From positions 3,410,001-3,474,000 of the forward strand of contig JAFFJZ010000026.1 of the NCBI GenBank assembly GCA_018340375.1: 64,000 nucleotides of DNA. The letters run 5' to 3'. A model generated the notes under the pieces. The model searched no databases and was not told the DNA's origin. It worked only from the letters and a program-made list of their open reading frames with translations. Below are positions 1-11,695 of this stretch, one piece after another. The position numbers and the translations under genes were made by a program. How positions within the stretch are numbered: the stretch's first letter is position 1; every line of letters begins with the position of its first letter. The DNA is from Gonatopus flavifemur. Taxonomy: Eukaryota > Arthropoda > Insecta > Hymenoptera > Dryinidae.

Positions 1-428
1 CAATCAAAATTCAGCAACACCTCCGCCTCCAATATACCACATTCAAACTGTGGAATCATCGAGGAACTCCATAGACGTCTCGAAACCGCGGACAGTGGAG
101 GGGAAATGAATAATAAAACCCCTTGCTCCCCACAAGCGAACAATTTCATCAAGAGATGAATTGAAGATAATCTACATCTGTCCCCGCTCCCAGAAGGCAC
201 TGATGATAATTCTTGCCTTCGAGTTCTTCCCTCGTCCTGCATAGACGCTTGGAACGCTCGTACGAGGGTTGCGTCTTCGCTGAGAGATCCTTGGAGAGTG
301 TTAAACGTACTTTGATCGCTATTAAGATTATTTCGAGATGTTTTCACTTGAGTCTGCTGATTCGAGGCATCTAGTCTTTCCAATCTAGTAGCTTCCTCTT
401 CACCGACGAATAACTGGAGTACGTTCCT
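1..428 (-). CDS. Unidentified open frame running off the left edge
   Basis: On the minus strand one frame stays open for about 142 codons, from just after a TAA at 429-431 down to base 1. The translation is of mixed composition, includes the stretch LSEDATLVRAFQASM, and has an in-frame Met at 242. The codons just before the TAA (MPKRYEALLGHFRDL) also look protein-like, so the stop may be a nonsense mutation in a longer frame. I recognise no domain. It could be a partial host exon or the gag-like part of an unrecognised retroelement. From 429 to about 1240 I see nothing further that I can support; the low-complexity frame at 371-583 is not convincing. Confidence 0.25.
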
Positions 429-1239
429 TTATAGGTCGCGAAAGTGCCCAAGCAACGCCTCATATCTTTTTGGCATGGAAAATGGAAAAAGAAAAAAGAA
501 TGTCCGACTGAATACTTCTTACATGAGGTAACGCAGCTCTGGTGTGACTGAAGGAGAAGGAGAAGCAGAATGATTTTATTCATATTTCATAATCGTATAT
601 TATGTTTCATGCGCATGGAGTAAAATAGGAAATCGTTCAGTTTCGTCTCAGGGATCTCCCTTTGAAAGGTTCGGAGTGTTTTCGAGGACACTTTGTATAT
701 CAAAGCTTATTGAAGACCAGTTCTCTTGGAAATTCTACATTTCAAGTTAACAAAAACACAAATTCCAAGGTCTCATACACCTTTCATATATTTTTTCACT
801 CACAGAAAATGATCAATTGATTTTTTATGATGAAATGAATATGTAATGAATTAATAACAATATCATGATCGCATCCTTATTTTTTGAATTAATATATTCT
901 TCTTATTGAGGAGACTTCTCATTTTGGGGGTGAACTTAATCGGACCATTCTTATGCCACTTGCATGCTTTAGAAAATTGACCAACACTTCTTTTTTGGCC
1001 GGTGATGCCACCCGCGCAGTAGTTTCCAGTTCGAAGTTATCGTTTTCCGTTGAGGTTCTTTTTGTATCTTGAGACGTTAGAAATTTCAATTGAATTACAG
1101 AATTATGTTGATACGACTCATAAAACGTTCATAAAATATCTCTTCAGACACAAACTTTTCACCAGGATTGAACTCTGATTATAAATTATGGTTTTTTATT
1201 TCATTTCATTATCATTTATTCATCATTATTCTGATTATT

Positions 1240-1266
1240 TCACTTTTATCATTATTATTATCATTA

Positions 1267-1297
<31 letters not shown>

Positions 1298-1302
1298 TAT
1301 TA
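1240..1302. repeat. (TTA)n/(TCATTA)n microsatellite, left flank of the LINE
   Basis: Runs of TTATTATCATTATTATT end abruptly where GC-rich DNA begins. The same microsatellite resumes after the LINE poly(A), so the LINE lies inside a single TTA-rich array, apparently its target. Confidence 0.85.
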
Positions 1303-2333
1303 TCCTCCCCGTGGTATCACCTTGCCGCGGTGGGGAGGCTTGATCGGTTTGTCCTGTGAACCGCGGGAGCATGCCGGGGGCCTCATGCGCCTTCCGGAGT
1401 CCCCGCCGCGGTGGACAGAGCGTCTCGACATGCAGGCAGAAAGCCAGGGTGTACCTTGCGCACTTATGGATCGCTCTGTTCCGAGGACGCTGACTGATGA
1501 ACCAGGGAGCTACGCCGTGGGCCTCGTGACCGTTCGCGGATTGGTCTCTGGGGAGGGAACCGGGACCAACGATACCGGGCCAACGGCTCCGGCGGCGGAG
1601 GAGGGACGAAGGTCCCCAACGGTGTCGGAGGCGGATGAGCTACCCAAAAATCCAGACGTGTCTGTCCCCGCATCGGGCGGCATTCTGGTGACGGAATGAA
1701 TGGGTGAGTGAATGTTGCGTGAATGGAACATCGTTCGGTTCCCTTGGTGAACATTCCCATTAGACTAACCTGAGGTCAACTAGTAATTGGCCTCCCCGGG
1801 GTGCGGCGAAATGCCGGCCGTAGCTGGCGGAACTCAGTGCCTGACCTCTGTGGTGACATACGGGAGACCATAAGCCGTCCTCGAGGAGCACACCTCCCGC
1901 CTTGGACCCAACACGTTCAATGTGGGAACCTGTTCGCGCCCCACTGTCTGGAGCCAATGGTAGGGTCAACGCCTCGGGAACCGAGCGGTGGGAGTGGAGG
2001 TGTTGCGTGGTGAAAAATACCTCATACCCTTCTGCTACGGAGGAGATTTACCCGTAGCACCGTCTAGCCTGAGGTTTGGGCCAGGCAGCCGTTCGGATCG
2101 GCTGCCGTCCACTTGATAGGGGTGACGTGAAACCTTTTGCATCAATCATGGCGCGGGCCTATCCCGTAACATTTTTTATTAGAGTCATTGGCATCGATAG
2201 GCCTGACCAGCCGAACTATCACTTCTCGGTTTTCGATGTCCATCACTAGGGGTACCTCACAGGTGGGGACAGTAATCTCACTGCGGTGAGGTTGCCATGA
2301 TGGCCGAACCGTCTCAAGCACCAAATAATCAAT

Positions 2334-3965
2334 ATGGCGTATGAAGACAAGAAAAACGGAGACATGAGGGGGGGAAAAAGGGCCGTGGATAGCTCAGGGG
2401 AGGAGGGAGGAACTGGTGCGCCAGATACTGTGACAGATGTCGTTAGCCTCACCGTGCCTATAACACCTCGGCACTGTGGAGCCCAGATACGCGGGGACAG
2501 CGTCATTAGCCAGGCCAGCACCTCGAGCGCTATCTCTGGGCTGAGCGTGGACACTACGGTGGAAGCGCGAGGCCTGAGAGAATGGAGGGAGGAGCTCGCT
2601 GATCTCTGCAAGGAGATGGGCAAGTTGCTCCCTCTAGTAGCGAGCGAGGTGAGGAACATGATCGAAGCCTGCGGAGCCCAGAGAAACGTCAACATGACGG
2701 TCAAGGATGGGCTCCTCAGGGTGGGAGAATGGACGGATGCCATGCTGTGGACGCTCAAACGGATAGAGGAAGGGGAGAGTATCTTAGATACCAATTTTGA
2801 GTGGGTGGAACAGAACAGGGTTGCTAGGAAGACGGGGAACCGCAATAAGGATTTCAACAAATCGGGGATCTCCGGGCCCGCAACCACCACCCCGCAAAAA
2901 CGGCCGAGAACTCCCGGGAATAGCCCGGAGGAAAGGAGGAGGACGCCGAAGCGAAAGAGAAAGAAAACTCCCCCCCCCCCAACTGAAGTCGCACCATCAG
3001 CAACGGCGCCTGATGATGCGACTGCTCTCCCGGACCCCGTAGCCCTACCTTCCCGGGAATGGACACTCGTCCAGTCACGGAAGGAGAGGGGCAGGGGGAC
3101 GACGGGAGACAGTGGAGGAGGGAAAACGCGAAGGAGTGCGGTCGCGACCCCGCAGCTCCCTGATGAACTGGGCGCAAGGGCGACAAAGGAGAAAAAGGAG
3201 GGGAAGAAGGGAAGAAAGAAGAAGGAGGGGGTATCGAAACCCAGGACCGAGGCTATCCTCATCAAGCCTAGCTAGGAGAGGACATACGCCCAGGTCCTGG
3301 ATGAGATACGTAGGAGCGTTGAACCCGAGGATACCGAAGCGAACATCAAGAGCATCCGCAAAACACGGGCCGGGGATCCCCTCATTGAACTTGGTCAGAA
3401 GACCAGAGACAGGGGGGAGTTCGCCGGCGCCCTGAAAGGCATCCTCGGAGAGAACGCTGTGGTGCGCAGTCTTGAACCTCGTGAGACATTAGAGATCCGG
3501 GGTCTGGACTGCGTCACCGAGGTAGGGCATGTGATGGTCGCCCTACAGAGGGATCTCGACGACGTGACTGGCGTTGAGGTCTCTCTGACTGGCACAACTG
3601 TGAGGGGCCAGAGGGCGGCCATCATAGAATGTGGCCGGAAGACCGCCGCCAAGTTATTGAGCCAACCACCGAAGAAGATCAAGGTCGGTTGGCTCGAGTG
3701 CAGGATCAGGAAGAGGGTGGTGGTGGAGCGTTGCTTCAGATGCAACGGGTATGGCCACCTCGCCCGATCCTGCAGTGCTCCCGACAGGTCCACCCTCTGC
3801 TATGAATGCGGGGGAGAGGGACACAAGGCGAGGGAGTGCACCGCTACACCAAGGTGCATGCTCCGCGCAGAAAAGGAGATAGAGTCTGCTCGACAGGCCC
3901 ACGCCCTCGGCACCGGGGAGTGTGTGGTTTTCAAGGAGGCCTTGGAGCGGGAGAAGCAGAAATAG
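2334..3965 (+). pseudogene. R1-type LINE ORF1 (gag-like RNA-binding protein), one internal stop
   Basis: ORF1 proteins bind the element RNA and assemble the retrotransposition particle. This frame runs 543 codons and is broken once, by TAG at 3273-3275; the same frame continues open on both sides. The N-terminal two thirds is charged and low-complexity, with a basic stretch near residues 190-215. The C-terminus holds zinc knuckles: CFRCNGYGHLARSC and CYECGGEGHKAREC are canonical CX2CX4HX4C. A third knuckle is degenerate: it keeps PRC and a late H and C, but the second Cys is Arg. ATG at 2334 is the first Met of the long frame. ORF2 follows with no appreciable gap. A 339-codon antisense frame (3265-2246) is a shadow. 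Confidence 0.9.
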
Positions 3966-6951
3966 TGTTCAACGTCTTCTAGGTGGACTTGAACGGGAGC
4001 CTGGTGACGGATAATCTCCTGCTCCAGATGGTGCGAGAGAGGAACGCCGACCTGGTGGCGATCAGCGAGCAGTACCGGAACCGGAACTCACCGGACTGGT
4101 ACCGAGACTTGCTCGGCACCGCTGCGATCTGGGTGACAAATCGCAGCAAGGTGCTTGTTCGGAGGCACGGCGCCGGCGAGGGCGTTGTCTGGGTCGATTG
4201 TGGAGGGATGGTTGTCTTCAGCTGCTATCTCTCCCTGAACGACCGTATGGCTGGCTTTCGGCGGAAGGTCGACGCTCTGGAGGACGCGATCCTCAGCACA
4301 ACCACGGAAGTGATTGTCGTTGGGGACTTCAACTCTAGAGCGGTGGAGTGGGGCATGAATTGCACCAACTCCAGAAGGAAATACATCCTGGGTATGGTGG
4401 CTAGGACAGGTTTGGTGGTCCTAAACGTTGGCAACATCTCAACGTTCCGTCGCCCAGGATACTCGGAGACCATCCCCGATATTTCCCTCACCTCCGAGGA
4501 ACTGACGCCCCGAATCCAGGACTGGTGAGTGGTCGAGGATTACACTGGCAGCGCCCATCAGTACATCGAGTTTGGGGTCCACGAGAATGCACGGGAGGGC
4601 AGGGTGCCTCCCTGGCGGCTGAGAAGATGGAACGTCGACCGGGTCGACGTTCGAAGATTTGAACTGGCGATATCCTCAGGGGCAATGACCCGCGAGGTTT
4701 CGGCCGCCGGTGGGACTCAAACGGTCGACGTTTCTGTGGACTCGACCATGAGCCTGATCGCTCCCGCGTGCGATGCCTCCATGCCATGCAGGAGACCTCG
4801 ACACGGGAAGCGATCCGTGTACTGGTGGACTCCGGAGATTGCTGATGCGCGCAGGGAGTGTCTCCGACTACGGAAGGCCGCTCAGAGGGCGAGAAATCGC
4901 CCAGAAGCGGTGACCAGGTCGGCAGAACACAAGGCAGCGAGGAGACGGCTCCGCAGGGCCATCAATAGGAGCAAAGACTCCTGTTGGAAGAAGCTGGCGC
5001 TGGCTGTCGACGCGGACCCCTGGGGTCTGGGTTACAAAATTGTGACTCAGAGGTTGTGGGCCTGGCGGTCGGCGGTCACGTTGGATAGACCCTCGTGGAG
5101 CTAGTTGTTTCGGAGCTTTTCCCGGCGCACCTTGTCCGGCCACGCCGAGACTTCGGTGACGTGGGCGACGTCCCGCTCTTCACCACTAGGGAGCTGAGCG
5201 TCGCCGTAGGTCAGCTGAAGAAAAACAAGGCTCTGGGTCCGGATGGTGTGCCGGGGGAGGTTTTAAAGACGGTGCGGCGCTGTTGACCCCATTTGCTGTT
5301 AGACATGTACAGCGCATGCCTGACGGCTGGGGTCTTCAGCGCGCGCTGGAAGTTCGCTCGCCTTGCTCTCATCGAGAAGGGCAAAGGCGATCCAGGAGTG
5401 CCGTCCTCTTACCAGCCGCTGTGCATGTTAGACACAGCGGGAAAGGTGTTAGAGAGGCTCCTCAAGGGGAGACTGCTTCAGGCGGTCAATGAGGCGGGTG
5501 GCCTGTCGCCGAAGCAGTACGGGTTCCGTGTGGGTCGCTCGACCCTCGATGCGGTCCAGGAAGTAGTAGAGGCCGTGCGGCGCGCGGAGGATCACAATCG
5601 TCACTCTAGACGGGTGGTCTTCCTCGTGACGCTGGACGTGATAAACGCGTTCAATTCCGCACGCTGGAGCGACATGCTCTGGGCATTGGAGCATACGTTC
5701 CGTGTGCCTCTGTACCTCCTCAGGATGGTGGACCACTATTCACAGGACCGTGCTCTCGTTTACGAGACTACCGCGGGCTGGAAGAGAACTGCAGTCACGT
5801 CGGGAGCGGCGCAGGGTTCTATTCTGGGCCCCGATCTTTGGAATGTCGCCTACGACATCCTGCTGAGGTCGGAGATGCCCGATGGTTCCCTACTGGTTGG
5901 GTTGACGGACGACGTTGGCCTACTCATAGAGGCCCGCGACGTTGCGCAAGCCCAACTGGTACTCAACCAGGCGATGCGACGCATCGAAGCTTGGATGAGG
6001 GAGCATGGGTTATCTCCGGCTCCCGGCAAGACAGAGATCGTGGTTCTCACAAAGAAGAGAATCCCTGCTGTCCTCCCTCTGCGGGTGGGGCAGGAAGTAG
6101 TGGAGTCGAAGCCCGCGGCACGGTACCTGGGCCTCACAGTGGACCGGAGGCTTAGCTTCCGGGACCACATCTGGGGGGCTGCCGACAAAGCCGCTAAGGA
6201 GGTCACAGCTCTTAGCAGGCTTATGGCGGACGTTGGTGGCCCCAAGTCGAGCAGGGGACGATTGCTGATGTCCACGGTCAACTCGGTCCTCCTATATGGT
6301 GCCGAGATCTGGGGGCATGCCACGGAGAAGAAGAGTTGCAGTGCGCGACTTGAGCGAGTCCAGAGACTCGGAGCGCTTCGGGTCGCGTCTGCATATCGCA
6401 CGGTCTCCGGTCCTGCGGTGTTCGTTGTGTCCGGAGTCGTTCCCGTTGCGCTTCTCGCTAGGGAACGAGAAAGCATCTTCCGGCGGAGCAGGGCTGGAGA
6501 GCAAAGGAGCGCAATGGCGGCCGAGGAACGTACCCGCACGTTCCTCGCGTGGCAGGCGTCCTGGGACGGGGAGACCAGGGGAAGATGGACCGCAAGACTC
6601 ATCCCTCTGGTCAGGCCGTGGACAGAACGCGAGCATGGAGAGGTGGGGTACTTCCTGACCCAGTTCCTTACTGGTCATGGATACTTCAGGGAGTACCTGC
6701 ACCAAATGGGGGAAGTAGCGTCCCCCGAGTGCCTCTATTGTCCCGACGAGAGGGACCATGCCGAGCACACGTTTCTCGAGTGTGCTCGGTGGGAAGCACA
6801 TCGGATGGCGCTACAAACGGAGCTCGGAGACATCACTCCCGAGAACATCGTGGGTCTGATGCTCCGAGATGACTCCAATTGGCGGGCGGTGGACTCCTTC
6901 GTACAGTCCATCCTCCGCCCTAAGAAGGTGAACCCGGACAGGGCAGGGTAA
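3966..6951 (+). pseudogene. R1-type LINE ORF2: endonuclease plus reverse transcriptase, inactivated
   Basis: ORF2 nicks the target and copies the element RNA there. The endonuclease occupies about 3983-4650, with the catalytic GDFNSR motif near 4324 and the later His motif reading YTGSAHQYIEF, where an SDH triad is usual. The reverse transcriptase spans about 5095-6150: KNKALGPDG, QYGFRVGRSTLDAV, LDVINAFNS, AAQGSILGPDLWN, and an active-site box LTDDVGLL in place of the usual Y/F-ADD. A C-terminal CX2CX7HX4C (CLYCPDERDHAEHTFLEC) closes it. Breaks: in-frame TAG at 3980, TGA at 4526 between endonuclease motifs (Arg is expected there, so CGA to TGA is likely), a frameshift near 5090, and TGA at 5284. 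From 5293 the frame is intact for 552 codons. Not functional as read. Confidence 0.92.
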
Positions 6952-7176
6952 CTGGCGGCGATCTTTCGGCTGTAGGGAAAAAAAGGGCTCAGCTCGAAGT
7001 AATGTGATGAACGATTCCGGGCTGGGTCCGAGGAGGGAAGAGGTGGGTTTTAGTGGGTAAACTGCGATAGGCGCTTAACATCTTCAGCTGAAGCAGGAGT
7101 CCCACACACCGGGGAGCGATGGCATCTGCTCCCTGATGGTGCATGAAGCATTTCCCCCTCTATAAAAAAAAAAAAA

Positions 7177-7300
7177 ATCATTATTATTATCATCTATTAT
7201 TTCAAATCATTTCTATTATTTTCATCCGAAGTATTCATTTATTCATTCATTTATTATTATTATTATTTTTATTATTATTATCATTATTATTATTATTACA
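7177..7300. repeat. (ATT)n microsatellite, right flank of the LINE
   Basis: TCATTATTATTATC-type repeats follow the poly(A) directly and match the array on the left of the element. Beyond it, 7301-7454, there is unannotated unique-looking sequence. Confidence 0.8.
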
Positions 7301-7456
7301 AAACGAGTTCAGAGTTCAATCCTGTATGTGCAGTCCTCTGACAGCACAGCGTGCCACTGGAACGTTTATTAAATCTTCGTAAAACGTAGCCAAGATTCTC
7401 TGAACGTCAAGAAAATGTTCCAGAAACACTTTTTGCTGTCAGGTTTAATTGTTATA

Positions 7457-7828
7457 CAGGGCGTCCCATTTGAAACAGGACAGCTGAATAACTCTTCAGG
7501 GAATGGAGGGGGAAAAAAATTGTTCACATAAAAGTTGTAGGGTTCGGAGGGGGCCATAAGATGGTGACCTTGAATTCGACCTTGAGGTCAATTTTGACCA
7601 TAATTGATGGTCAAAGTATGTTTTTTCAAATAGAAAACCCTACGTTCGACCTCAGAAATGGAGAGAGCGAAAAATTTTACGTCCGAATATGTTAACATAT
7701 CAGGTCATTTAGAGGTCATTTGAAGGTCAAGAAACCATTTTCTATGGATTTTCACGGAAAAGCCTCAAACGAGTTGTTTCTCTGACCAAAGTTATCAGAG
7801 TTGAAGTGAAACCCCACGTTTCGCCCTT
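7457..7828. repeat. Left long terminal inverted repeat of the DD41D mariner
   Basis: Reverse-complement match to 12848-13218, from CAGGGCGTCCC inward to CCCCACGTTTCG. Contains short internal repeats of the type ACCTTGAGGTCA and TTGACC. Confidence 0.9.
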
Positions 7829-7920
7829 GAATTCGACCTTGAGAACGATAATGAATGCCAAATTTGAAACAATAACACAGGCCTGCGAAATTTGACTTTT
7901 TTTTTCCCCCTCAAACAATA

Positions 7921-8490
7921 ATATCTTTTTCCGAAGCATTTTGATCCGCTGAATCCGAATCTGGCTGCAGAATTGCTCTATCACGTCAGGTTTTTGAGAT
8001 ATTTCGACCTAAAAATGTGAAAAACACTGTTTTTCGACATATTTGGGGTTACGTAAAGTCGAAGGGTAATTTTTTTTCTCAAAACCAATACATGCACCTC
8101 AAAGTATAAGTCCTCCTCTTCTAAATGCCGTTGAGTTTGCTCAGATACCTTTTTTTTTCATTGAGATACGACAGTTTGAAAATTGTGTCTCCACCTATTT
8201 ATTGAGTACATGAGCGCACAAATTTAAAATTGTCGTATCTCAATGAAAAAAAAAGATATTTCAGCAAACTCAACGGCATTTGGAAGAGGATGACTGATAC
8301 TTTGAGGTGCATCTATTGGTTTTGTGAAAAAAATTACCTTTCGACTTTACGGAACCTCAAATATGCCAAGAAACAGTGTTTTCCACATTTTTAGGTCGGA
8401 ATATCCCAAATACCTGACGTGATATAGCAATTCTGGAGCCATATGCGGATTCAGCGCACCAAAATGCTTCAGAAAAATGTTGAATGAATG
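7921..8490. repeat. Hairpin: subterminal region present in both orientations
   Basis: The left subterminal sequence of the CACAG element (about 7921-8180) is followed, after a short loop near 8190-8210, by its near-complete reverse complement (to about 8490). Both arms share CAAACTCAACGGCATTT-type blocks and runs of T/A. The second arm lacks the outer 45 bp with the true terminus. Confidence 0.8.
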
Positions 8491-8506
8491 AAGGGGATTG
8501 ACTTTG

Positions 8507-8597
8507 GATTGTATTCTACATGAAACACCTTGAGTAGGCCAGGCGCATCACAACGATACGCTAAATTTTTTTCTTGAGCGAAATACGGTAGAAAATG
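8507..8597 (-). pseudogene. Inverted fragment of the element's own coding sequence
   Basis: The reverse complement matches 9513-9602 in the element's gene at about 90 percent over about 90 bp (the part encoding FLPYFAQEKNLVYCCDV). It abuts the second hairpin arm, so a piece of the gene together with the terminal region has been duplicated in opposite orientation. Confidence 0.8.
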
Positions 8598-8845
8598 CTT
8601 ATAGCATATCACATAAATATATATTTATGCAATATGCTACACTATTATAATCGGACGCCTACAAAATTCACGCGCCGGGCGGTAATATCCTTCGAGCCAG
8701 CACTGCTGAGATCGTAGATTGTTTGTTGCTATGTTCAGACATTATTCCACTAATTCACTCGGAATGTACTGATTGTTGTTCTAATTTTTTCCTCCGTGTA
8801 CAAGTATCGAGTGTCCAGTAATTGTTGTGAATTTCGTGTATTTAA

Positions 8846-10476
8846 AAAAAAGTTTCACAAATAGCTTCTCGAAAATGTATCAATGCTCCAGATAACTTCT
8901 GCTACATATGTGGAAATTATGTAATAAAGAGACAGCAACAAATAATTTCTAAATGTATTGAAGAACTATACGATAGCTATTTCAAAATCAACATAAAAAA
9001 CCAAGACAAACAATGGGCGCCTCATAAAGTGTGTTCGACATGTGTACGTGAACTTCGGAAATGGTCAAGAGGAGAAAAACATTGTTTTAGTTTACAGACT
9101 CCAATGATTTGGATGGAACCGCAAAATCATATCAACGATTGTTACTTCTGCTGTTCAAGCATAAAAGGATTTAATTCTAAAAATAAAGCAGCGATAAGTT
9201 ATCCTGATATTCGTTCTGTGATTTTACCTACGTATAAAGATCCTGATAGCAAAGAGTTATGCCATCCTGCCCAACCATTTTCATCTGATCCTAGTTTATT
9301 TCAAGAGGCTATAATGAATACTTCAGATCCTGACGATGAATATTACGAGTGCAACGAAACACCACCACTGTTTTCTCAAAGTGAATTGAATGATTTGACA
9401 AGAGATCTTAATCTTCCGAAAGATGCTGCGGAATTACTCGGTTCCAGATTGAAAGAAAAACATGCTGGATCGTACAACGAACTTTTATTGGTATAGAAAT
9501 AGAGGGAAGGATTTTCTACCGTATTTTGCTCAAGAAAAAATTTAGTGTATTGTTGTGATGTGCCTGGCCTACTCAAAATGTTTGATGTAGAATACAATCC
9601 AAATGATTGGAGACTTTTATAGATTCTTCGAAACGGAGCCTCAAAGTAGTATTGTTACATAATGGTAATAAATTTGCTTCTTTGCCTATTGGACATTCTA
9701 CTCATTTGAAAGAATGTTATGAAAATTTGGATTTCGTCCTCAAAAAAATAAATTACTCCAATCATAACTGGACTATATGTGGTGATCTCAAAATATTAAC
9801 TATGTTGCTTGGTCAACAAGGAGGGTATACAAAATACCCCTGTTTTCTATGTGAATGGGATAGTAGGAATAGAGCACGACATTGGATCCAGAAAGATTGG
9901 CCACAGAGAGCATCATTGAACCCTGGAAGTAAAAATGTTGTACACGAAACACTAGTTGACCGCTCCAAAATTCTGCTACCTCCGCTTCATATCAAATTAG
10001 GCATTATGAAGCAATTCGTAAAGGCATTGCCTAAAGATGGTCTTTGTTTCAAATATTTATGTGATAAATTCAAGCATTTATCGGATGCGAAGATAAAAGA
10101 AGGCGTTTTTGTTGGTCCAGACATAAGGAAATTGATGCAAGATCCTGACTTTGAAAAAACTATGAATAAAACCGAGAAGCTCGCTTGGAAGTCATTTAAG
10201 GAAGTCGTACAACATTTTTAGGGAACAGAAAAAGCCCTGATTATGAAAATATAGTCAACAGCATGCTTAACAATTTCAAAATCCTGGGTTGTAATATGAG
10301 TATAAAACTCCATTATTTGCATTCCCATATTGACTTTTTCCCCGAGAATCTTGGTGCTGTCAGTGAAGAGCAAGGAGAGATTTCATCAAGACCTTAAGGT
10401 TATGGAGACCAGATATAAAGGAAGGTGGGTCGTTAGAATGATGGCTGAATATTGCTGGATGTTAAAGAGAGATTAA
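8846..10476 (+). pseudogene. CMC-like transposase candidate (PCFLCEWDSR family), frameshifted
   Basis: The reading frame opens after TAA at 8843 with FCYICG and VCSTCVREL (two CX2C pairs), then WMEPQNHINDCYFC. After a frameshift near 9494 it continues through WRLL; after another near 9620 it gives FIDSSKRSLKVVLLHNGN, CGDLKILTMLLGQQGGYTK and PCFLCEWDSR, then LLPPLHIKLG and FVGPDIRKLM. Further single-base shifts occur near 10219 and 10378, before HQDLKVMETRYKGRW. I know this as a family of uncharacterised arthropod proteins present in very many copies. Conserved Asp residues in FIDSSK and GDLK plus CX2C and a late HQD look like a DDE-type nuclease with zinc ligands. Function is inferred from this and from the element ends, not proven. 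No initiator ATG is evident; the first part may be a second exon. Confidence 0.75.
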
Positions 10477-10974
10477 CCGAATCATGAGTACAACAGATAG
10501 AGATCAAACAGAACTTTTGAAGATACTAGAAAAGATATCATAAGTCCTTTTGATTTATCTAGTATCTTAGGTCTTGTGTGAAACCAGTGCAGCCCCATGT
10601 CTGAATTTTATATAAAACGTATATATTTTTCGTTCATACAAATTGTTTAAAAACTGTAAATATTCATATCTCACATAAAAATGAATCCGATGTGCTGTAA
10701 AAACTGGCGTTATATTTTAGTTCCACAATCTGAATACCTGGAAAGGAACCATTATTGTTCGAAGGAAAATAAAAACTTATATTCCGCAGGTCTGTGAATT
10801 ATCAACCCTTTGGGGAACCCATTTTTTGAAGGAAATTTTCCTTGAATATGTGAACATATAAGTTTTTGGGTCGCTGAATAAGAATATCATATTAGAAAAT
10901 TAGAATTTTCATTCCCATACATCCTGGCAGCACCCTCAGGAGATCCTAGAAATATTATAATCTTGGGGATATAT

Positions 10975-11600
10975 TTCACAACTTGGAATACTCGTAACTC
11001 TGCAAGGAGAAATTGTAGGTCACCGATTAATAGCTTATCTTGAAGAGTAAGAGTAGTACTGGATGATGCAATTAGAAGAAAAGACTAAAAAAAATTGTGC
11101 ACTCAGTACATGAATTCCAAAGTAATCAAAAAACCCATTTTTCGTGGACCTAATCTTAAATATCTTGAAATGCTTACGCGATGGCCCAATCCTGACTCCG
11201 GATTTGGATTCTACGCAGAAAATTACTTCAGAAAAGAGAATTTCATTTGAAGGAGAATTTCATTGTCGATCAGTGTAATAAATGCGAATACTCATTCTGT
11301 TGTTGGGACATATTACACAACTTAGAATGGTCGTAACTTTGCGAGAAAAAATCGTACATGAACGTTCAATAGCTCATTTCAAACGGGAAGAGTAGTGCAA
11401 ATTGATGAAGTTGAGAGAAAAGATCAAAAAAATTTTATGCGTCCTGTACATAACCTCAAAAGTAGCGAAAAACCGCATTTTTCGCGTATTTACCCTCAGA
11501 TATCTCAAAATCCTGACGTGATAGCCCAATTCTGGCTCCGGATTCGGATTCTACGCAGCAAATTACTTCGGAAAATGGTCACCAGTTCCAAGGGGGAAAA
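10975..11600. repeat. Two tandem subterminal units, period about 338 bp
   Basis: A unit starting ACAACTTGGAATACTCGTAAC near 10978 recurs as ACAACTTAGAATGGTCGTAAC near 11316. Each runs to GGATTCTACGCAG followed by AAATTACTTC. The second unit is the true right subterminal region of the CACAG element. Confidence 0.75.
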
Positions 11601-11695
11601 ACCTCGCAGGCCTGTGTAATTAAACATTATTCATTTTTCCAGTTCGTCGTTTTATAATTACAGATGGCACAAATCCGTTGACGGGTAAGACACTC

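Larger units (their letters stand above)
1303..7176 (+). mobile_element. R1-clade non-LTR retrotransposon, near full length, decayed
   Basis: A 5.9-kb GC-rich block sits inside a TTA microsatellite. Its 5' end carries the motif CCTTGCCGCGGTGGGGAGG, which I associate with 5' leaders of insect R1-clade LINEs. It has a leader of about 1 kb, ORF1 (2334-3965), ORF2 (3966-6951), a 3' UTR of about 215 bp and a 13-A tail at 7164-7176. The order ORF1 with zinc knuckles, then apurinic-like endonuclease, reverse transcriptase and a C-terminal CCHC is the R1 plan. Base composition is strongly GC-rich against the AT-rich surroundings, as expected of a fairly recent mobile insertion. Insertion within a simple repeat suggests a sequence-specific subfamily (Waldo/RTA-like behaviour), but the subfamily is inferred. 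The leader also holds a 125-codon open frame at 1322-1699 with no recognisable product. Confidence 0.9.
7876..11616 (+). mobile_element. CACAG-ended DNA transposon (CMC/EnSpm-like candidate) nested in the mariner
   Basis: Termini CACAGGCCTGCGA and TCGCAGGCCTGTG are exact inverted repeats. TAA stands on each outer side (7873-7875; 11617-11619), consistent with a 3-bp target duplication. Imperfect inverted homology continues inward for about 170 bp on each side (shared motifs such as TCCGAATC and TATCACGTCAGG). The interior carries a decayed gene of a family found in many copies in arthropod genomes (8846-10476). CACAG ends with a 3-bp duplication resemble the CMC (CACTA/Mirage/Chapaev) superfamily; that placement is inference. 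Confidence 0.7.

Noticed and set aside
1168..1359. Leu/Ser-rich open frame
   Set aside because: It is a translation of the TTATCA microsatellite.
2246..3265. 339-codon minus-strand open frame
   Set aside because: It is antisense to LINE ORF1, which has zinc knuckles and the right context; GC-rich DNA gives long shadow frames.
7369..7557. Open frame crossing the mariner left boundary, with KPDSKKCFWNIFLTFRES
   Set aside because: I tested whether this continues the exon on the other side of the mariner (13219-13499). After removing the element and one TA, the host frame meets TAA at once, so the two pieces are not one frame.
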